Assembly: GCA_032871835.1 (NCBI GenBank) | Contig: CM065300.1 | Span: 64,243,192-64,307,191 of the forward strand | Length of the DNA stretch: 64,000 nt | DNA from: Dipteronia dyeriana | Lineage: Eukaryota > Streptophyta > Magnoliopsida > Sapindales > Sapindaceae | Direction of reading: 5' to 3' | Part shown: piece by piece, positions 23,547 through 35,723 of the stretch | Numbering within the stretch: position 1 is the stretch's first letter | Layout: the number at the start of each line of letters is the position of its first letter | Program-made: the position numbers and the translations under genes | Notes under the pieces: generated by a model | What the model saw: only the letters and a program-made list of their open reading frames with translations | The model's database searches: none | Told to the model about the DNA's origin: nothing

Positions 23547-25387
23547 TATTAAGGAAGAGTGTGTTAATGATATTCTTGTTAATCAAGTCATTGAAGAACT
23601 TTACTCTAGATTTAACATTATTGTCAAGGATGATATTGGAAATGTTTGTGTAGGTACACCTAAGAACAAGTGGTTCAAGGGTGAGTGCTCTTATCACTAA
23701 AATAAGAAGCACATATGAGATAGCTTTGAGGCTATATATCAATTGTGTTGAGAATTCTTGCTTACTAGTTTGAATACTCCATGTATTGATATGAACTTGG
23801 TTAACTCACATCATGTTTGTTATGATGGTCAAAATTTTTTGATTAACATTGAAGAAGTTCTTTTGTTATATGTGTTGATTGAGTTGAGGTATTATGTTTT
23901 TTATACTCTTGTTGTGAAACATCGCCAACTTGGTGTTATGAGGACATTCAAGGCAAGAGTGCTCATAAAAAGGGCGAAAGTATAATATTTGGTGAATATA
24001 ATGTGCAAAAAGGTATCTCTATACTCTAATGCATGTTCTCTTAGATATTCATCTTTTTGACTCAATTTTTGACATACATATCATAGCATGTCATATTAGA
24101 GAATTTTGTATAGCAGACATATGGTTCTCATTGACATTTGCTATTTTAGGATCTAATAGAGATATTGTTCACATTGATCTTAACTTTGATGATTGTTTGT
24201 GTATGGTATATTGAGTGGCATTACTTTTGAAAATATGAGCTTCATATTCTTTGAAAGCTACTCATTAGAGAAGTAATGATCTTGAATAAGTCTTTACTTA
24301 TTGCTCTTAGATCATGTGCTTATAAGCCATAAAATCTTGGTTTTCTAAAAATTGCACCTTGCTTCTCTTATATGTTTTGCTAGTAGGTTGAGTTTACTAA
24401 TATGTAAACATTGGATACACCTTGAAGTTTTTGTGCTTAAGTACATTTAAAATGACCTATGGTTAGTATCCATTTTGCTTCGGCAATTACATAGAACTTA
24501 ACGAGCACCTTCATGAAAAGGGCTACACACATTGGTTGTGAAAGCTACCCAATGTTAGAAAGAGCTACACCATTGTGATTAGTGAAAGTCGTCATGAAGT
24601 GAATTTTGTTTATGTAAAAAAAAAAGGAAAAATCAAAGAAGTGTTCAAATGAAATCATAAAAAAAAACTTTGATTCAAAGCCTAAAAAGAAAAGGAGGAA
24701 GGCTTAAAAAGGAGTTTAGTTGAAAATCAAATGAGCTCGGGTTGAAAAACAGAAATGGGATGACGAGTAACATGCACACACACGCTCATGTGTTGAAATC
24801 TATTCTCTTAAAAGCAAAAATTCCGGATGATAATCGGTTTGACTTTTTATGGAAAAAGCTTAAGATGAATAGTTGTTGGAAATTGTTTGCATGTTGATTA
24901 TCAAACTACTTCTTGATATATATTTGAAGCATATTTCTCACACACACACACTTTTTTTTATGAGTATGATGATATCTTTGCAATTATTGAAGAATTATGA
25001 GAGAACTTGAAAAATTTATGTGTATCTCTCTTAGCATATAAAGCTTATTTTGTTGATATTTCTTCAAATTGCTTGAATGTGTGATTGTGTGAACATCTTT
25101 ATGAACCTTATACTTTCATGAATTTTAGTTATAGCATTTATCAAGGGGGAGCATTGTATGCTAGACATTGTTCTCTTTTATGATATGTTCACATGCTTCT
25201 TTTTGCTACATGTTGGCATATTTTGACTTAATGATACTTGTAAGATATTACTCACTATCTTTGTCTTACATGATGATTCATTCTTAAGTCATATGTCATT
25301 GTGCTTATATATTTGTGACTAATATTTTTGTTTTGTCCTTCACTCACTTTTATTGTATATATATAGCATCTTATTTCACAAGAACAA
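23547..25387 (+). other. Sirevirus-Y internal DNA without recognised genes
   Basis: About 1.8 kb. Several short open frames (for example 23518-23700 and 23758-23985) have no domain I recognise and are broken quickly. No copia gag, protease, integrase or RT motif is present in any frame I checked. A purine tract TCAAGGGGGAGC (25141-25152) is the first of the polypurine-tract chain. A/T-rich low-complexity stretches occur at 24610-24720. Confidence 0.5.
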
Positions 25388-26399
25388 ATGGGAAGAACTA
25401 AGGTTACCAGAATTGGAAATCAATTGAATCCCATTGTGAAAGCCAAGTCTACCTCAAAGGGATCCAAAGCTTCAAGGTCAAAGGATTTAGGGATCTTTGC
25501 AACTAAAAAGATATTTCAAGAGAGAGGCATTGACTTAGGTAAATGTAAATATTTTTATGTTCTTAAATGCATTAAGAATAGAAATTGGGAATCTAGGAAT
25601 AGTGAATGACACTATTGTTAGAGAATTTTATTTTGAATATAGAGAAAGTGGTGTTGTGTTTAGAGTTAACCCGGTAAACATTAACAAGTTTCTTGGGCTA
25701 TCTAGTGATATTGATTCAAACTTTCCTGATGTTGATATCATTGAGAATCTTAATATCATGGGTAGAACTCTACGTGACAATGCTTATTTTGAGTGGAAAG
25801 GTAGAGCATATATTAGTCAACATGAGTTAACTAAGGCAAGTGCATTTTGGCATCTTTTTATTTAAACAAATATTATTGGATCTTCGAATTCAACTGAGTT
25901 GAACAAAGACAAGATCAAAATAATATATGCCTTGGTGACTAATAAACCTATAAACCTTGGGGATTTGCTTATGTTTTATTTGTATAATGCGGCTTTCTCA
26001 ACTAGAGAAGATAAGAAGCTTGCATTACCGGGGTTTATAACTTCTTTGTGTTTAGCTCGTGGTGTTCAAAGTAGTAGAGATGATATGTTGGTACAACCCT
26101 TGAAAAAGTATAGTGATAAACGTGTATCATACATGTCATATAAGAATAAGGGTAAGACATTTGATACTTTTGTACTTTTTAGTTCACAAGTTGATTGTCA
26201 AGAGACTAGCATAAACATTCTTCCAGATTGGGCTTTGCATTTGAAGAAGAAGATTGATGAGCTTAGTGCTATAGTTGAAAAACAAGATGCTAGAATAAAA
26301 GAGTTGGAGGAGTGTATTGCCTCAAGTTCAAGACCACCTCTTAAGCATTATATTAGGACAACTACACGCACATCTTTCTTTGGTGGATCTAGTAGCTAG
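25388..26399 (+). pseudogene. Putative plant transposon protein ORF in Sirevirus-Y
   Basis: The only recognisable coding region of Sirevirus-Y. It starts MGRTKVTRIGNQLN with a basic, Ser/Lys-rich N-terminus. It then has VREFYFEYRESGVVFRVNPV, NINKFLGLSSDID, a HELTKASAFWHLFI segment, and KIIYALVTNKPINLGDLLMF with LPGFITSLCLARGV. These match the layout of the 'putative plant transposon protein' family (REFY..., V.F....IN.FLGL, YA...GK.I..G). A coiled coil (LKKKIDELSAIVEKQDARIK) ends it, then a Ser-rich tail. One frameshift near 25550 and one stop at 25863 break the frame. It sits where Sireviruses may carry an extra ORF, between pol and the 3' LTR. Function unknown. Confidence 0.65.
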
Positions 26400-26854
26400 T
26401 ATTTGAGTCTCATGGTATATTTCGTACCTTTTGGCATCATTTCATATCAAAAAGGGGGAGAAAGAGTTGTTAAGAGTTGCTAGTTACTTAGTTTCCTTTT
26501 TATGTTGTTTTTTTGAACTTTTAAACTTTCAATGGCATGTAATAATTAGTCTTAAGATTTGGTTAAGAACTCTTGTATTTGGCATGTGTTGAGGGGGAGA
26601 TACATGTATTTGTGGACTTAATTGTACATTCTTATCCATACTATATGTTGCCATTTGTTGTCTTTCTCTTGTATATGCATTATGCTTTGAGATGATTTGT
26701 AGGTTGCTTCAAGAGAAAATCAAGATAAAGTTCAAGAGTTGGTGAAGATTAGTTATAGGAATCTTACTAATTGTAATGTGAGGGAGTGATTTTGTGACCT
26801 ATCTTCATTTTTATATTTTTAGTAAATGTATAGGTGTTTTGACATGGAATTTGC

Positions 26855-26867
26855 CAAAGGGGGAGAT
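26855..26867 (+). other. Polypurine tract of Sirevirus-Y, last of a chain
   Basis: CCAAAGGGGGAGAT directly precedes the right LTR. Similar tracts lie at 25141 (AAGGGGGAGC), 26449 (AAAAAGGGGGAG) and 26590 (GAGGGGGAGA). Repeated polypurine tracts before the 3' LTR are a described Sirevirus feature. About 450 bp of noncoding sequence separates the ORF from this tract. Confidence 0.85.
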
Positions 26868-29526
26868 TGTTAGGTTTTAGATTGTGTTGGCATTAATTCC
26901 ATATCAAAATGATGTTTACTTGTAATGATTTAGTTGTTTAGATTCATAATGATTCAAGCTTCAAGGAAGAAGAAACAACAAGTCAAAGTAAGTTCTAAGT
27001 CTTAAAGAGAAAGGATGCAATATGGTTCTACAAAGGTATACTAAGACCTTATCTTTCTCTTACAAGGCTTACGCATACACACACATATCATACATTTGTG
27101 TCCCTGCATCGTTGTGCACCATTATAGGCACACACACATATCATACATTTCTATCCCTGCATCGTTGTGCAACATTATAGGCACACACATACAATTCATT
27201 CATATGTGTCCCTACATCATTGTGCACCATGTATAACACATTCACACACTTGAAGACGAATGCTCATGCATTGGTATGAAAATAACATGTTTTGGAATAT
27301 CCATGATTGGAAACTATCTGTATGTAGTTTGCATTCTAGTGTGAATTATGTTTGTGTGTATATATGTTTGTATAACATGGATATTGAACTTGGATTTAGT
27401 CTTAAATCGTTCTTAATTGAGTTCCGGCCATTTCGGTTACTTATACTATTGATTTCAAGTTCTAAGTCAAAAGATACTACACTTTCAACTCATGTTTTAT
27501 ACATTATCTTCGTTTTCGTATATCAAGTTGAATTATTATTTTTTGGGTTGAGTATCTTATATGTACATGTCCATGTGAGAGTTATAGTTCATAATCCGTA
27601 AACGGATTTGAATTCTGAGTTCGGAGGCCGGAGAACGGTCGAAGAACGCGAAGGAAGGTCGAAGGAGAAAGGAGCAAGCATTGTCTTCTTTCCCAAGACG
27701 GCGCGTGGCCATCTCGGGGCAGAAGGCTTGCTGCCCCGAGATACCCACGTGCCATCTTGGGCAGCAAGCTTGCTTGGCTTCATTTTTCCTCTCTTGGTCA
27801 TTTCACATGTCCATGTCTCCCACTTCTTTATAAACTCTTTCCTCTCACATTTCATTCTAAGAAGAAATTCAAATCAAGTGTACAGAAATTTTCTCCCTAA
27901 ATTTTCTCATCTTCCAAACACCATAACTTATTCATTTGAAGTCCGATTTGAGTGATTCAAAGTTGAGAGTGTTCATCTATTCATCATCCATCTTTTCTAT
28001 GAAGGTTTAAATTAAATTTGCTGCTTTTTTTGGCGTATAATCATACAAAAACGGGACTGCACCTAAATCAACTAAGGTATTGATTTTCTCTCAAAGTTTT
28101 CTTTTAAAACTTGGTCAATTGCCTTGGGTTTTCTTCGTCTACATATATTTGTATATTGTGAGTGTTTTGATTTGTGTTTTGAATACTTTCAAAGCTAGAT
28201 TGAGTTTCAATTGAAATCATTCATGTTGAGTTAGGTTTTGATTTTCCCTATGTTATCACATGTTTGGGTTTGTATTGTGCTAGCTTTGATTTTAGGACTA
28301 TTTGATGATCTTTGATTGATTGATTTTGAGAAAAATAGTTCCTCACATTTATTAGGCTCTCTTGGCCAAAATTCTCACATAATACATGTGTTTATGTTCT
28401 TTTGAGCTATTCATGTGATTTGTTGAATCTATGATTAGGAATATGCTCTAGAAATTTTGCTAAAATTTATTTGACTTTGTCATATGATTTTAGCATGTTT
28501 TTGGTTTGTGTGATTCAAACTTGATCTTATAATTTAGTGATCATATCTTGTGATTCAAGTTTGGATCTATGCATTTATCTAGGTTGTGATTAATATTGAA
28601 CATATCTTACATAATCTAGATTGATTACACATGCATGATAAACTAGACTATATGTGATTTGTGCAATCATGCTCATCTCTAGCATTTTCCATAGAATTTG
28701 TTGATCATTTTATTCTATGTTGCGTGCTATTTTGCATTTTGCATTCATGATCACTTAGATGCCTTGTGAAAAGGAAGTCTTGACAATAAGTGTGAGACCT
28801 ATGGTGTTGAGCAAGAAGTATTGGCAAGAGGTGTGAAGCCTTAGATTGTCGAGCAAAGAAGTCTTTGCTAGAGGTGTGAAGCCTTGGATAGTAGAGCAAG
28901 ATGTCTTGCCTGGAGTTGGGAGAACTCGGATAGGTGAGCAAGGAAGTCTTTACTAGAGTCGTGAGGACTTAGTTGAGCTAGAAGTCTTGCCTTGGGTCAT
29001 GAGGATCCGGATAAGGTGAGCAAGGAAGTCTTGATAAGAGGTGTGAAGCCTCGGATTGTTGAGCATAGGGCGACAACTTCTAGAGTAGGGTAGAAGGGTA
29101 GTTTCTAGGTGAGGAGGTCATTTGAGAGATTGTACTTGTCTTATCTACTAGTGGATTTTGTTTGCCTGTAGCTGCTAGCCCGTGGATGTTTCCTCTTTGG
29201 AGGTTTACCACGTTATATCTTGTGTCAACTTTTCTCTATCCCTATCTCTCTAATATTTGTATATTGGATAGAACTCTTTACATATGTTAACTTCCTTTCT
29301 ATAATATAGATTGTGTATGTGTTACAATTACTTGTTTGTATCACACTTTAATTGTGTTTATATATTGATTAATTGTCTTTATTTAATATATATATTGTGA
29401 TACAAGCAATCTAGAGGGACAAAATTTTGTTTGTTTCTAAGGGAGTCGAAAAAGGTATCTAACTTATTCACCCCCCCCCCCCCCCTCTAGGTTAGCCTTG
29501 AGCATTTAACCGTGATTGTATTTTTA
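26868..29526 (+). repeat. Sirevirus-Y 3' LTR, complete
   Basis: 2659 bp starting TGTTAGGTTTTAG and ending at the GTCAA duplication. It contains the palindrome array (about 27690-27770), a TATA box (27829-27834), a 42-43-bp minisatellite (28790-29070) and a run of C at about 29470-29487 followed by TCTAGGTTAGCC, resembling the CACCCCCCTCTAGG seen near the end of Sirevirus LTRs. The last bases read TTTTTA rather than CA, so the terminus has mutated. Confidence 0.82.
28790..29070. repeat. Minisatellite, 42-43 bp unit, about seven copies
   Basis: GAGCA-type anchors (GAGCAAGAAGT / GAGCAAGGAAGTC) occur near 28809, 28851, 28893, 28936, 28975, 29018 and 29061, spacing 39-43 bp. The consensus includes GAGGTGTGAAGCCTTGGAT. 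It lies in the LTR part that the left LTR lacks. Confidence 0.87.
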
Positions 29527-29531
29527 GTCAA

Positions 29532-29816
29532 AGCCAAAAAATTTAAGGAAGAGGACTTAATTCTCAGGAAGTGACCCAGAATGCCCAGATAAAGTAGGAC
29601 GGGGTCCTAGGACCCAATTGGGAGGGGCCATACTTGGTGAAGGTGGTGGTACACAATGGGGCACACAAGCATCAAGACATGGATAGTCCATCCCTCGAAC
29701 ATACCTGGAACGCTGAGCAATTGAGGAAGTTTTATCCCAAGGCAGGGGAATCCTTAGCAGACTACCTTTATTTAGGTTTTAATAAAGTTCCTCAAACTGC
29801 AATGTACTCCGTCTTG
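29532..29816 (+). pseudogene. pol: Gypsy-1 integrase C-terminal end
   Basis: Resumes the frame cut at 21729: KAKKFKEEDLILRK, then a GPNWEGPYLV-like segment in a shifted frame (about 29610-29640), and TWNAEQLRKFYPKAGESL (29703-29756). These are the conserved C-terminal blocks of Tat-type integrase (F..GDLVLRK, LGPNWEGPY, TWN...L..YY). At least two frame changes. The tail runs to the LTR X1 insertion at 29817. Confidence 0.8.
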
Positions 29817-31336
29817 TGTTGAGGTTTATGCCCTAAAGATATAATTTGTAAATGGATTTATGAAATAAATAAAAAGAAAAGTTCAATTCATTCTTGTTAT
29901 GTTATTTATTTTATAAACTTGTGCATATATTTAAACATCCAAGATTGCCAGATGTAATCTCAAACTGTGTATATGAGTGTCATATACGGATGGATACAGT
30001 AAGAGATGTACAATCTAAAGAGTCCATAGATAGCAAATAAAGTTGGGTACTTTATTTATGGTTAATCTATAGCTGTGGTCCATTCCGTAATGTACGATGA
30101 TTCTATCCTGAATCATTCATATGAGATATGGGAATGGAGGCACCTTGTATGATGTGATCATATATGACTGGGCCACGAACTATATGAATCTCTCACCAAG
30201 ATCCATTTACCAATGAGATTCATATATATATCAACTAATAATGGCTATGTGTGGGTGATCTTAATCCCGAGTGTCTCATCGACTCCTTCAGGTTAAATCG
30301 TTGTCTTTGATATATACCATGGGTGAGGTCAGATGCATTTCCTGATCAATATACTCCGTATGTTGGGATTGCGGTTTGGCTTGTGGCTGGGAAGGTTTGT
30401 ACACAATAGTGGAATCCACTCATTCTTGTGAGAAGTAGATGGTAGTTCCCTTAAGGGTTGATTTGGGGCTTGTACAATATGAACGCTCTCCTAATTCCGT
30501 GAGGAAATAGGATTTATTGTCCATTAGAGAATCAATGGTACTTATAGGATATATGTAATTAGAGGGGTATAACGGACATTATGACCTAGCTCTAATTATG
30601 AACTACTGTGGAGGATCACACCATGTGTAATAGCTATATCGATGGACACCGAGTTGTATCAGTCTGTGTAAAAGTCTCTACAGTTGATAGAGTGCAGCTT
30701 CGGTTTTTTAGGGGAATAACACCGGAGTTAATAATCAAGGAATATTAATTAAAGAGTTTAATTAATGATTTCGAGGATTATTGGAGCTCAAAATACTGTG
30801 GGTCCATTAGGTCCCCTTGCTAGGCCGATCGATTTAGGTAACAAGGGTCAAGGTGAGTTAATTGGATTGTCCAATTAATTGTGTTATAAAAGTGACACGT
30901 ATATATTCGGGAATTAATTGAATAATGAAATTATTTAATTAATGAATATTAATAGTTAAATTAATCAAATAATTAGATTATTTAATTATATTGATAATTA
31001 TGAATTATTAATTAACTATTAATTGAAAGGTGTTAGTTGATATATGGATTTAGGTGAAGATAAAATAATAGGATTATTTTATTTTACTAAATCATTTATC
31101 TAAGTATTTGAATTTAAGTTTAAATTTAAAATACTTATTATCACTTTTAATATATTAGATATATTTGAAAAGGATAATTAAAAGATATATATCAATTAAT
31201 AACACAAGAGATTGCATTGGATGCAAATTGATGTGTACACAAGAAATAATAGTTAAAAGAAGAATTAGTATAGGATGCAAATATTAAATACAATGAGGTG
31301 AGAAAAAAATATATAGATTTGTGAAAAAGAGCCGGT

Positions 31337-31435
<99 letters not shown>

Positions 31436-31516
31436 AAGGCAGGAGTGATATATATAGATCTATATTTGTAAAAAGATGCAGATGAGATAAATATATATTT
31501 ATGAAAAAGAGCAGGT

Positions 31517-31548
<32 letters not shown>

Positions 31549-32004
31549 ATTGTGAAAAGATCTGGCGTGATATATATATATATATATTTGCGCAAAAGAA
31601 GTCAAGTGAGAATTAAAAAAAAAATGTTCAATTGTTGAACAGGCAACGCAAAATAAAATTAAATAAAAAGTTTTGCATGAGATGTAATTTATGTGTGCGT
31701 AAAATCAATACACCAAATTGAGAAGAAAGAGTTTCTTCAGGTATTTCTCTACATCCTCCATTCAAGTTCCTGATACCGTGACGCGCCCACACGCAGTTAC
31801 CAGTCTCGGGAGATAGCGAGGAAGATCGAGTGGTTTAGATAGGAACACATCGTAAAGTGAAGAAGCCTCCAAACGTTAGTATGTTCTTCTGATTATATCG
31901 ATTTCAATTTCCCGTGATTACATATTGTATGTATTAGTTTCGAAAAATAATTACGATCCCAAGTTCACTGGTCATAGATACAGATTATGATATGTATTAA
32001 AAAA
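29817..32004 (+). mobile_element. Solo LTR X1, 3' end truncated
   Basis: Starts TGTTGAGGTTTATGCC and aligns with X2 (34149 on) to about 32004, then diverges about 40-50 bp before the X2 end. No matching right target duplication is visible for the left flank TCTTG, consistent with an end deletion. No coding content. Contains AATTAATT-rich palindromic sequence (30890-31025) and a large micro/minisatellite. The long LTR with GGTTTATGC start resembles plant copia LTRs, but the class cannot be proven here. Confidence 0.75.
31310..31600. repeat. (TA)n(TG)n microsatellite within a GTGAAAAAGAG-type repeat
   Basis: TA dinucleotides at 31340-31376 pass into TG dinucleotides to 31432. Around them a unit of the form TTTGTGAAAAAGAGCAGG plus TGATATATATA recurs about five or six times (31318, 31431, 31465, 31500, 31550, 31590), each with its own TA tract. 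X2 has simple TA tracts here instead. Confidence 0.85.
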
Positions 32005-32034
32005 TATCAGGCAGGGTGCCCACCCTATTTTCGA

Positions 32035-34148
32035 GAAATCAAGATAGATAGTTAAAGGGATAGCATCTCCATCTTGATTTCCTGATTTCCTGATTTAGAG
32101 ATAGTTAAAAGGATAACAACTTCACCCTCCTCCTGATTTCCTCCATTCGCACCTTCATTCTGCTGATTTCTGTCTGCCTCATCTCCGTCTGGCGGTTGAT
32201 CAACTTGATTGTTCCTTCCAGGAACTTCTTCTTCCTAAGGCTAATCATCTGCCTGCTGCTCAGCCACGTCCTCCTTCAGGACTTCAATTATCATAACCAT
32301 AACTTCAGGAGGAATGGCCACATCTCGGGTGGTAGTAGCTGTCCCCGATCCTATCTGTTCAACCCCCGTCTTTTCTCTTGCAAGCTCTTCAAGGTAATCT
32401 CCAGCGTTCTCCCGAGCTTCGAGATGACCCCTTTCGGGCACTGCAGACTAGATCCCACTAGAAGACTCCCTTAGTCCAGAGTGTGGAAAGAATGGATGAG
32501 GGAGAGGAAGATCTGTTTCAACCTTTTTTCCCAGCACCGACTGCGCTCGAAGGACCCGCTCTATCACCAGCGAGAAAGGACATCTCTACGACCTTAGCAT
32601 AATCTCCTTTTTTGTCTTGGTTGGCATTGACAGACAGATCAAATGGAATAGTGAGAGCTTTTGTGGCCTGATAGGAGGCATAAAAGTACCCATCACTGAA
32701 CGAGGCATCCACCACGTCCTGCAGCTTGGGCACCTGAATATGTATATTCTGGTTTTTGATATCCAACATCTAGGCTTCTGCTTTTCAGGAATCCCTCTGC
32801 TTAGCCTGGCATTCAAATTGAAAGGTCCCTTGGTCAAAGGATCGCTTCAGCCTCTCGTAGTCACACTGAAGCTTGGCTACCTCTGTATTCATCTCTTCTG
32901 GCTGGAGGTCATCTCCTGCACTAGTGTTTGAGCCCACGCAAGTAATCCCATGTCCTTTTTAGATTCAGCTTCAACTTTTATTGTGCGGTCGTGAAGAGAA
33001 GCTACGTAATGGCCAATAGCCACGTTGAATTTAAAGGTCTGCAGGATGCGAAACTTAAGTTAGAAACTGATCAAGATGGCAACCATAAGTAAATGTGAAA
33101 GAAGATAATTACCTCAGTCAAAAGAGTAGAAATTATGGTAAGTAGAATGTCGATGTGCATCGAAGCCATCTTAGAAAAACCACCACCATATCAAGACATG
33201 ATAAACTACTCCAAGACTTTATCTTGCCCAGTAGAGCTCGACTGTTGCTGAAAGCGAGCAAGAGGAACCTTTGTAGCATCAGCCTCAAGGTTCCCTGAAG
33301 CTCGTGGAATAAGGGATACTGGTAGAGGAGCAGAAACATCAGAGAGGCTAACCATATGAGTGGTAGAAGTAGTAACAACAACAAAAGTGGCAACCGAAAA
33401 AGGAATGGTGGCGATTACAACAGTTGTAAGAGGAGTAGAGGTCCACTCACTTCACGCTATAGAAGTTTGCGATGCATGGATCACTATATTGGACCTAAGT
33501 TGGGAAGGGGATGGAACAAGAGTAGGTGAAATCACAACTGGGATAGTTGGCCCCCCTTTCTCTGAGGTAGCTAAAGAGATTCCCTAAGTTGGTCTGATAG
33601 GAGGGGGATGGGGAGGGGGGCAAGTTCGCTGGACTTCATGGGAAGCTGGAGCAATTACAGAAACTATTAAAAATAGAAGAAGTCATAATCAAGTTAACTA
33701 GCGTAAAGAAAGCAAGCTAGTTCAAATTTCTTTACTTACTAAGAGATGCTATAGTGATACGCAGGTATAGTTTCACCCGAGTAGTGGGAAACTTCAGGGG
33801 CGATGATAACCCTCAAAATTTTCTTAGACTTAGAGGGAAAAGAATCCCTATCCCACGAGGGCTTATCGTTGAAAGCAGTAGGGACCTCGAATTCATGTCT
33901 TTCGATAAAGATCGACCTTCCCCAATCACCCTTTACCAGAATCCATTTTTCCCTCCAGGCCGAATCTTTCTTGAAAGCACAGAGAATGATGAAGTTGAGC
34001 TTGTTCTTAGCTTTCACATAGTACTGACCTCTTGGGCCACCAGATAGGCTGCCAATATGAAAGATGTAGGCTAATTCCTCTACTCTGGGGTCCCTAGCGA
34101 CCTTGCTCAACTCGCACTGTTCCCTTCACAGCACGAGGAAGCCAATTT
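32035..34148 (-). pseudogene. Gypsy-1 antisense ORF, 3' part
   Basis: Continues, on the minus strand, the ORF that starts at 44795. Downstream of the X2 junction it reads MSKVARDPRVEELAYIFHIG, GGPRGQYYVKAKNKL and WREKWILVKGDW (34110-33900), matching the 'putative gypsy-type transposon' family (YYV/F..KN......W..R.F.V.G.W). Then follow a Pro/Ser/Thr-rich linker (33650-33260), a coiled-coil part near 32840-32710 with DASFSDGYFYASYQATKAL, and an acidic tail (about 32441-32040, RNQQNEGANGGNQEEGE). Frameshifts and stops are present, and a probable intron lies at 33112-33039. A paralogue is at 1-718. Confidence 0.68.
33039..33112 (-). other. Probable intron in Gypsy-1 antisense ORF
   Basis: Read on the minus strand: donor CTGAG|GTAATTATC, acceptor CGCATCCTGCAG|ACC, 74 bp long, T-rich and without a clear coding match, while coding-like sequence lies on both sides. 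A second donor-like GTAAGTAAAG occurs near 33738. Splicing is inferred from signals only. Confidence 0.45.
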
Positions 34149-35519
34149 TGTTGGGGTTTATGCTCTAAAGATGTAATTTGTAAATAGATTTAAGAAATAA
34201 ATAAAAGGAAAAGTTCAATTCATTCATGTTGTGTTGTTTATTTTATAACTTGTGCATATATTTAACATCTAAGATTGCTGGATATAATCTCGAACTATGT
34301 ATATGAGTGTTATATACAGATGGATACAGTAAGAGACGTGCAATTTAAAGAGTCCATAGATAGCAAAAAAAGTTGGGTACTTTATTTGTGGTTAATCTAT
34401 AGCTGTGGTCCATTCCGTAATGTACGATGATTCTATCCTGAATCCTTCATTTGAAATATGGGAATGGAGGCACATTGCATGATGTGATCGTATAGGACTA
34501 GGCCATGATCTATATGAATCTCTCACCAAGATCCGTTTACCGATGAGATTCATATATATCAACTAATGATGGTTATATGTGGGTGATCTTAATCCTAAGT
34601 GTCTTATCGACTTCTTTAGGTTAGAACTTGGTCTTTAATATACCGTGGGTGAGGTTAGATGCAGTTCCTGATCAATATGCTCTGTATGTTGGGATTGCGG
34701 TTTGGCTTGTGGCTGGGAAGGTTTGTACACAATAGTGGAATCCACTCATTCTTGTAAGAAGTAAACGGTAGTTCCCTTAATAGTTGATTAGAGGCTTAAA
34801 CAATATGAGCGTTGTCCTAATTCCGTAAGGAAATAGGATTTATTGTCCATTAGAGAATCAATGATACTTAAAGGATATAGGTAATTAGAAAGATATAAAG
34901 GACATTATGACCCGGCTCCAATTATGAACTATTGTGGAGGATCACACCATATGTAATAGTTACATCGATGGATACCGAGTTGTATCGGTCTGTGTAAAAG
35001 CATCTACAATTGAGTGAGTGCAGCTTCGGGTTTTTAGTGGAATAACACTTGAGTTAATAATCAAGGAATATTAATTAAAGAGTTTAATTAATGATTCTGA
35101 GGATTATTGGAGCTCAAAATACTGTAGGTCCATTAGGTCCCCTTGCTAGCCCGATCGAATTAGGTAACAAGGATCATGGTTAATTAACTGGATTGTCCAA
35201 TTAATTGTGTTACAAAAGTGGCACGTATTTATTCGGGAATTAATTGAATTATGAGATTATTTAATTAATGAATGTTAATAGTTAAATTAATTAAATTAAT
35301 TAAATAATTAAATAATTTAATTATATTGATAATTTTGAATTTTGAATTAACTATTAATTTGAAGGTATTAGTTGATATTTGGATTTAGGTGAAGATAAAT
35401 CATTTATCTTTTTTACTAAATTATTTATCTAAGTAAGTGAATTTAAGTTTAAATTTAAAATACGTATTATCACTTTTAATATATTAGATATATTTGATAT
35501 ATTTGAAAGGATAATTAAA

Positions 35520-35521
<2 letters not shown>

Positions 35522-35571
<50 letters not shown>

Positions 35572-35669
35572 ACTACTAACACAAGAGTTTGCGTAGGATG
35601 CAAATTGGTGTGTATATGAAACAATAGTCAAAAGAATAATTTGCATACGATGCAAATTACCTGATATCA

Positions 35670-35719
<50 letters not shown>
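35522..35719. repeat. TA microsatellites in LTR X2
   Basis: Two runs of TA dinucleotides, 35522-35569 and about 35670-35719, separated by unique LTR sequence. Apparent open frames over these runs encode only Tyr-Ile repeats and are not genes. Confidence 0.95.

Positions 35720-35723
<4 letters not shown>

Larger units (their letters stand above)
21730..29526 (+). mobile_element. Sirevirus-Y: deleted copia (Sirevirus) element
   Basis: Flanked by a perfect GTCAA duplication (21725-21729 and 29527-29531) within Gypsy-1 integrase, whose frame rejoins across it. It has a left LTR cut short at its inner end, a 3.3-kb internal region without recognisable gag, integrase or RT, a chain of polypurine tracts, and a complete right LTR of 2.66 kb. 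The tract AAAGGGGGAGATTG followed by TGTTAGG, and the C-rich stretch near the LTR end, are typical of Sireviruses. No primer site remains, so the element could not have moved in this form without help. Confidence 0.85.

Noticed and set aside
31284..31595. Minus-strand open frame over the TA/TG microsatellite
   Set aside because: Encodes only Tyr-Ile and Thr-His dipeptide repeats from dinucleotide runs; not a gene. The same holds for frames at 35569-35898.
32196..33587. Plus-strand frames at 32196-32474, 32617-32931 and 33360-33587
   Set aside because: They are shadows of the minus-strand Gypsy-1 antisense ORF, whose frames carry the recognisable family blocks.
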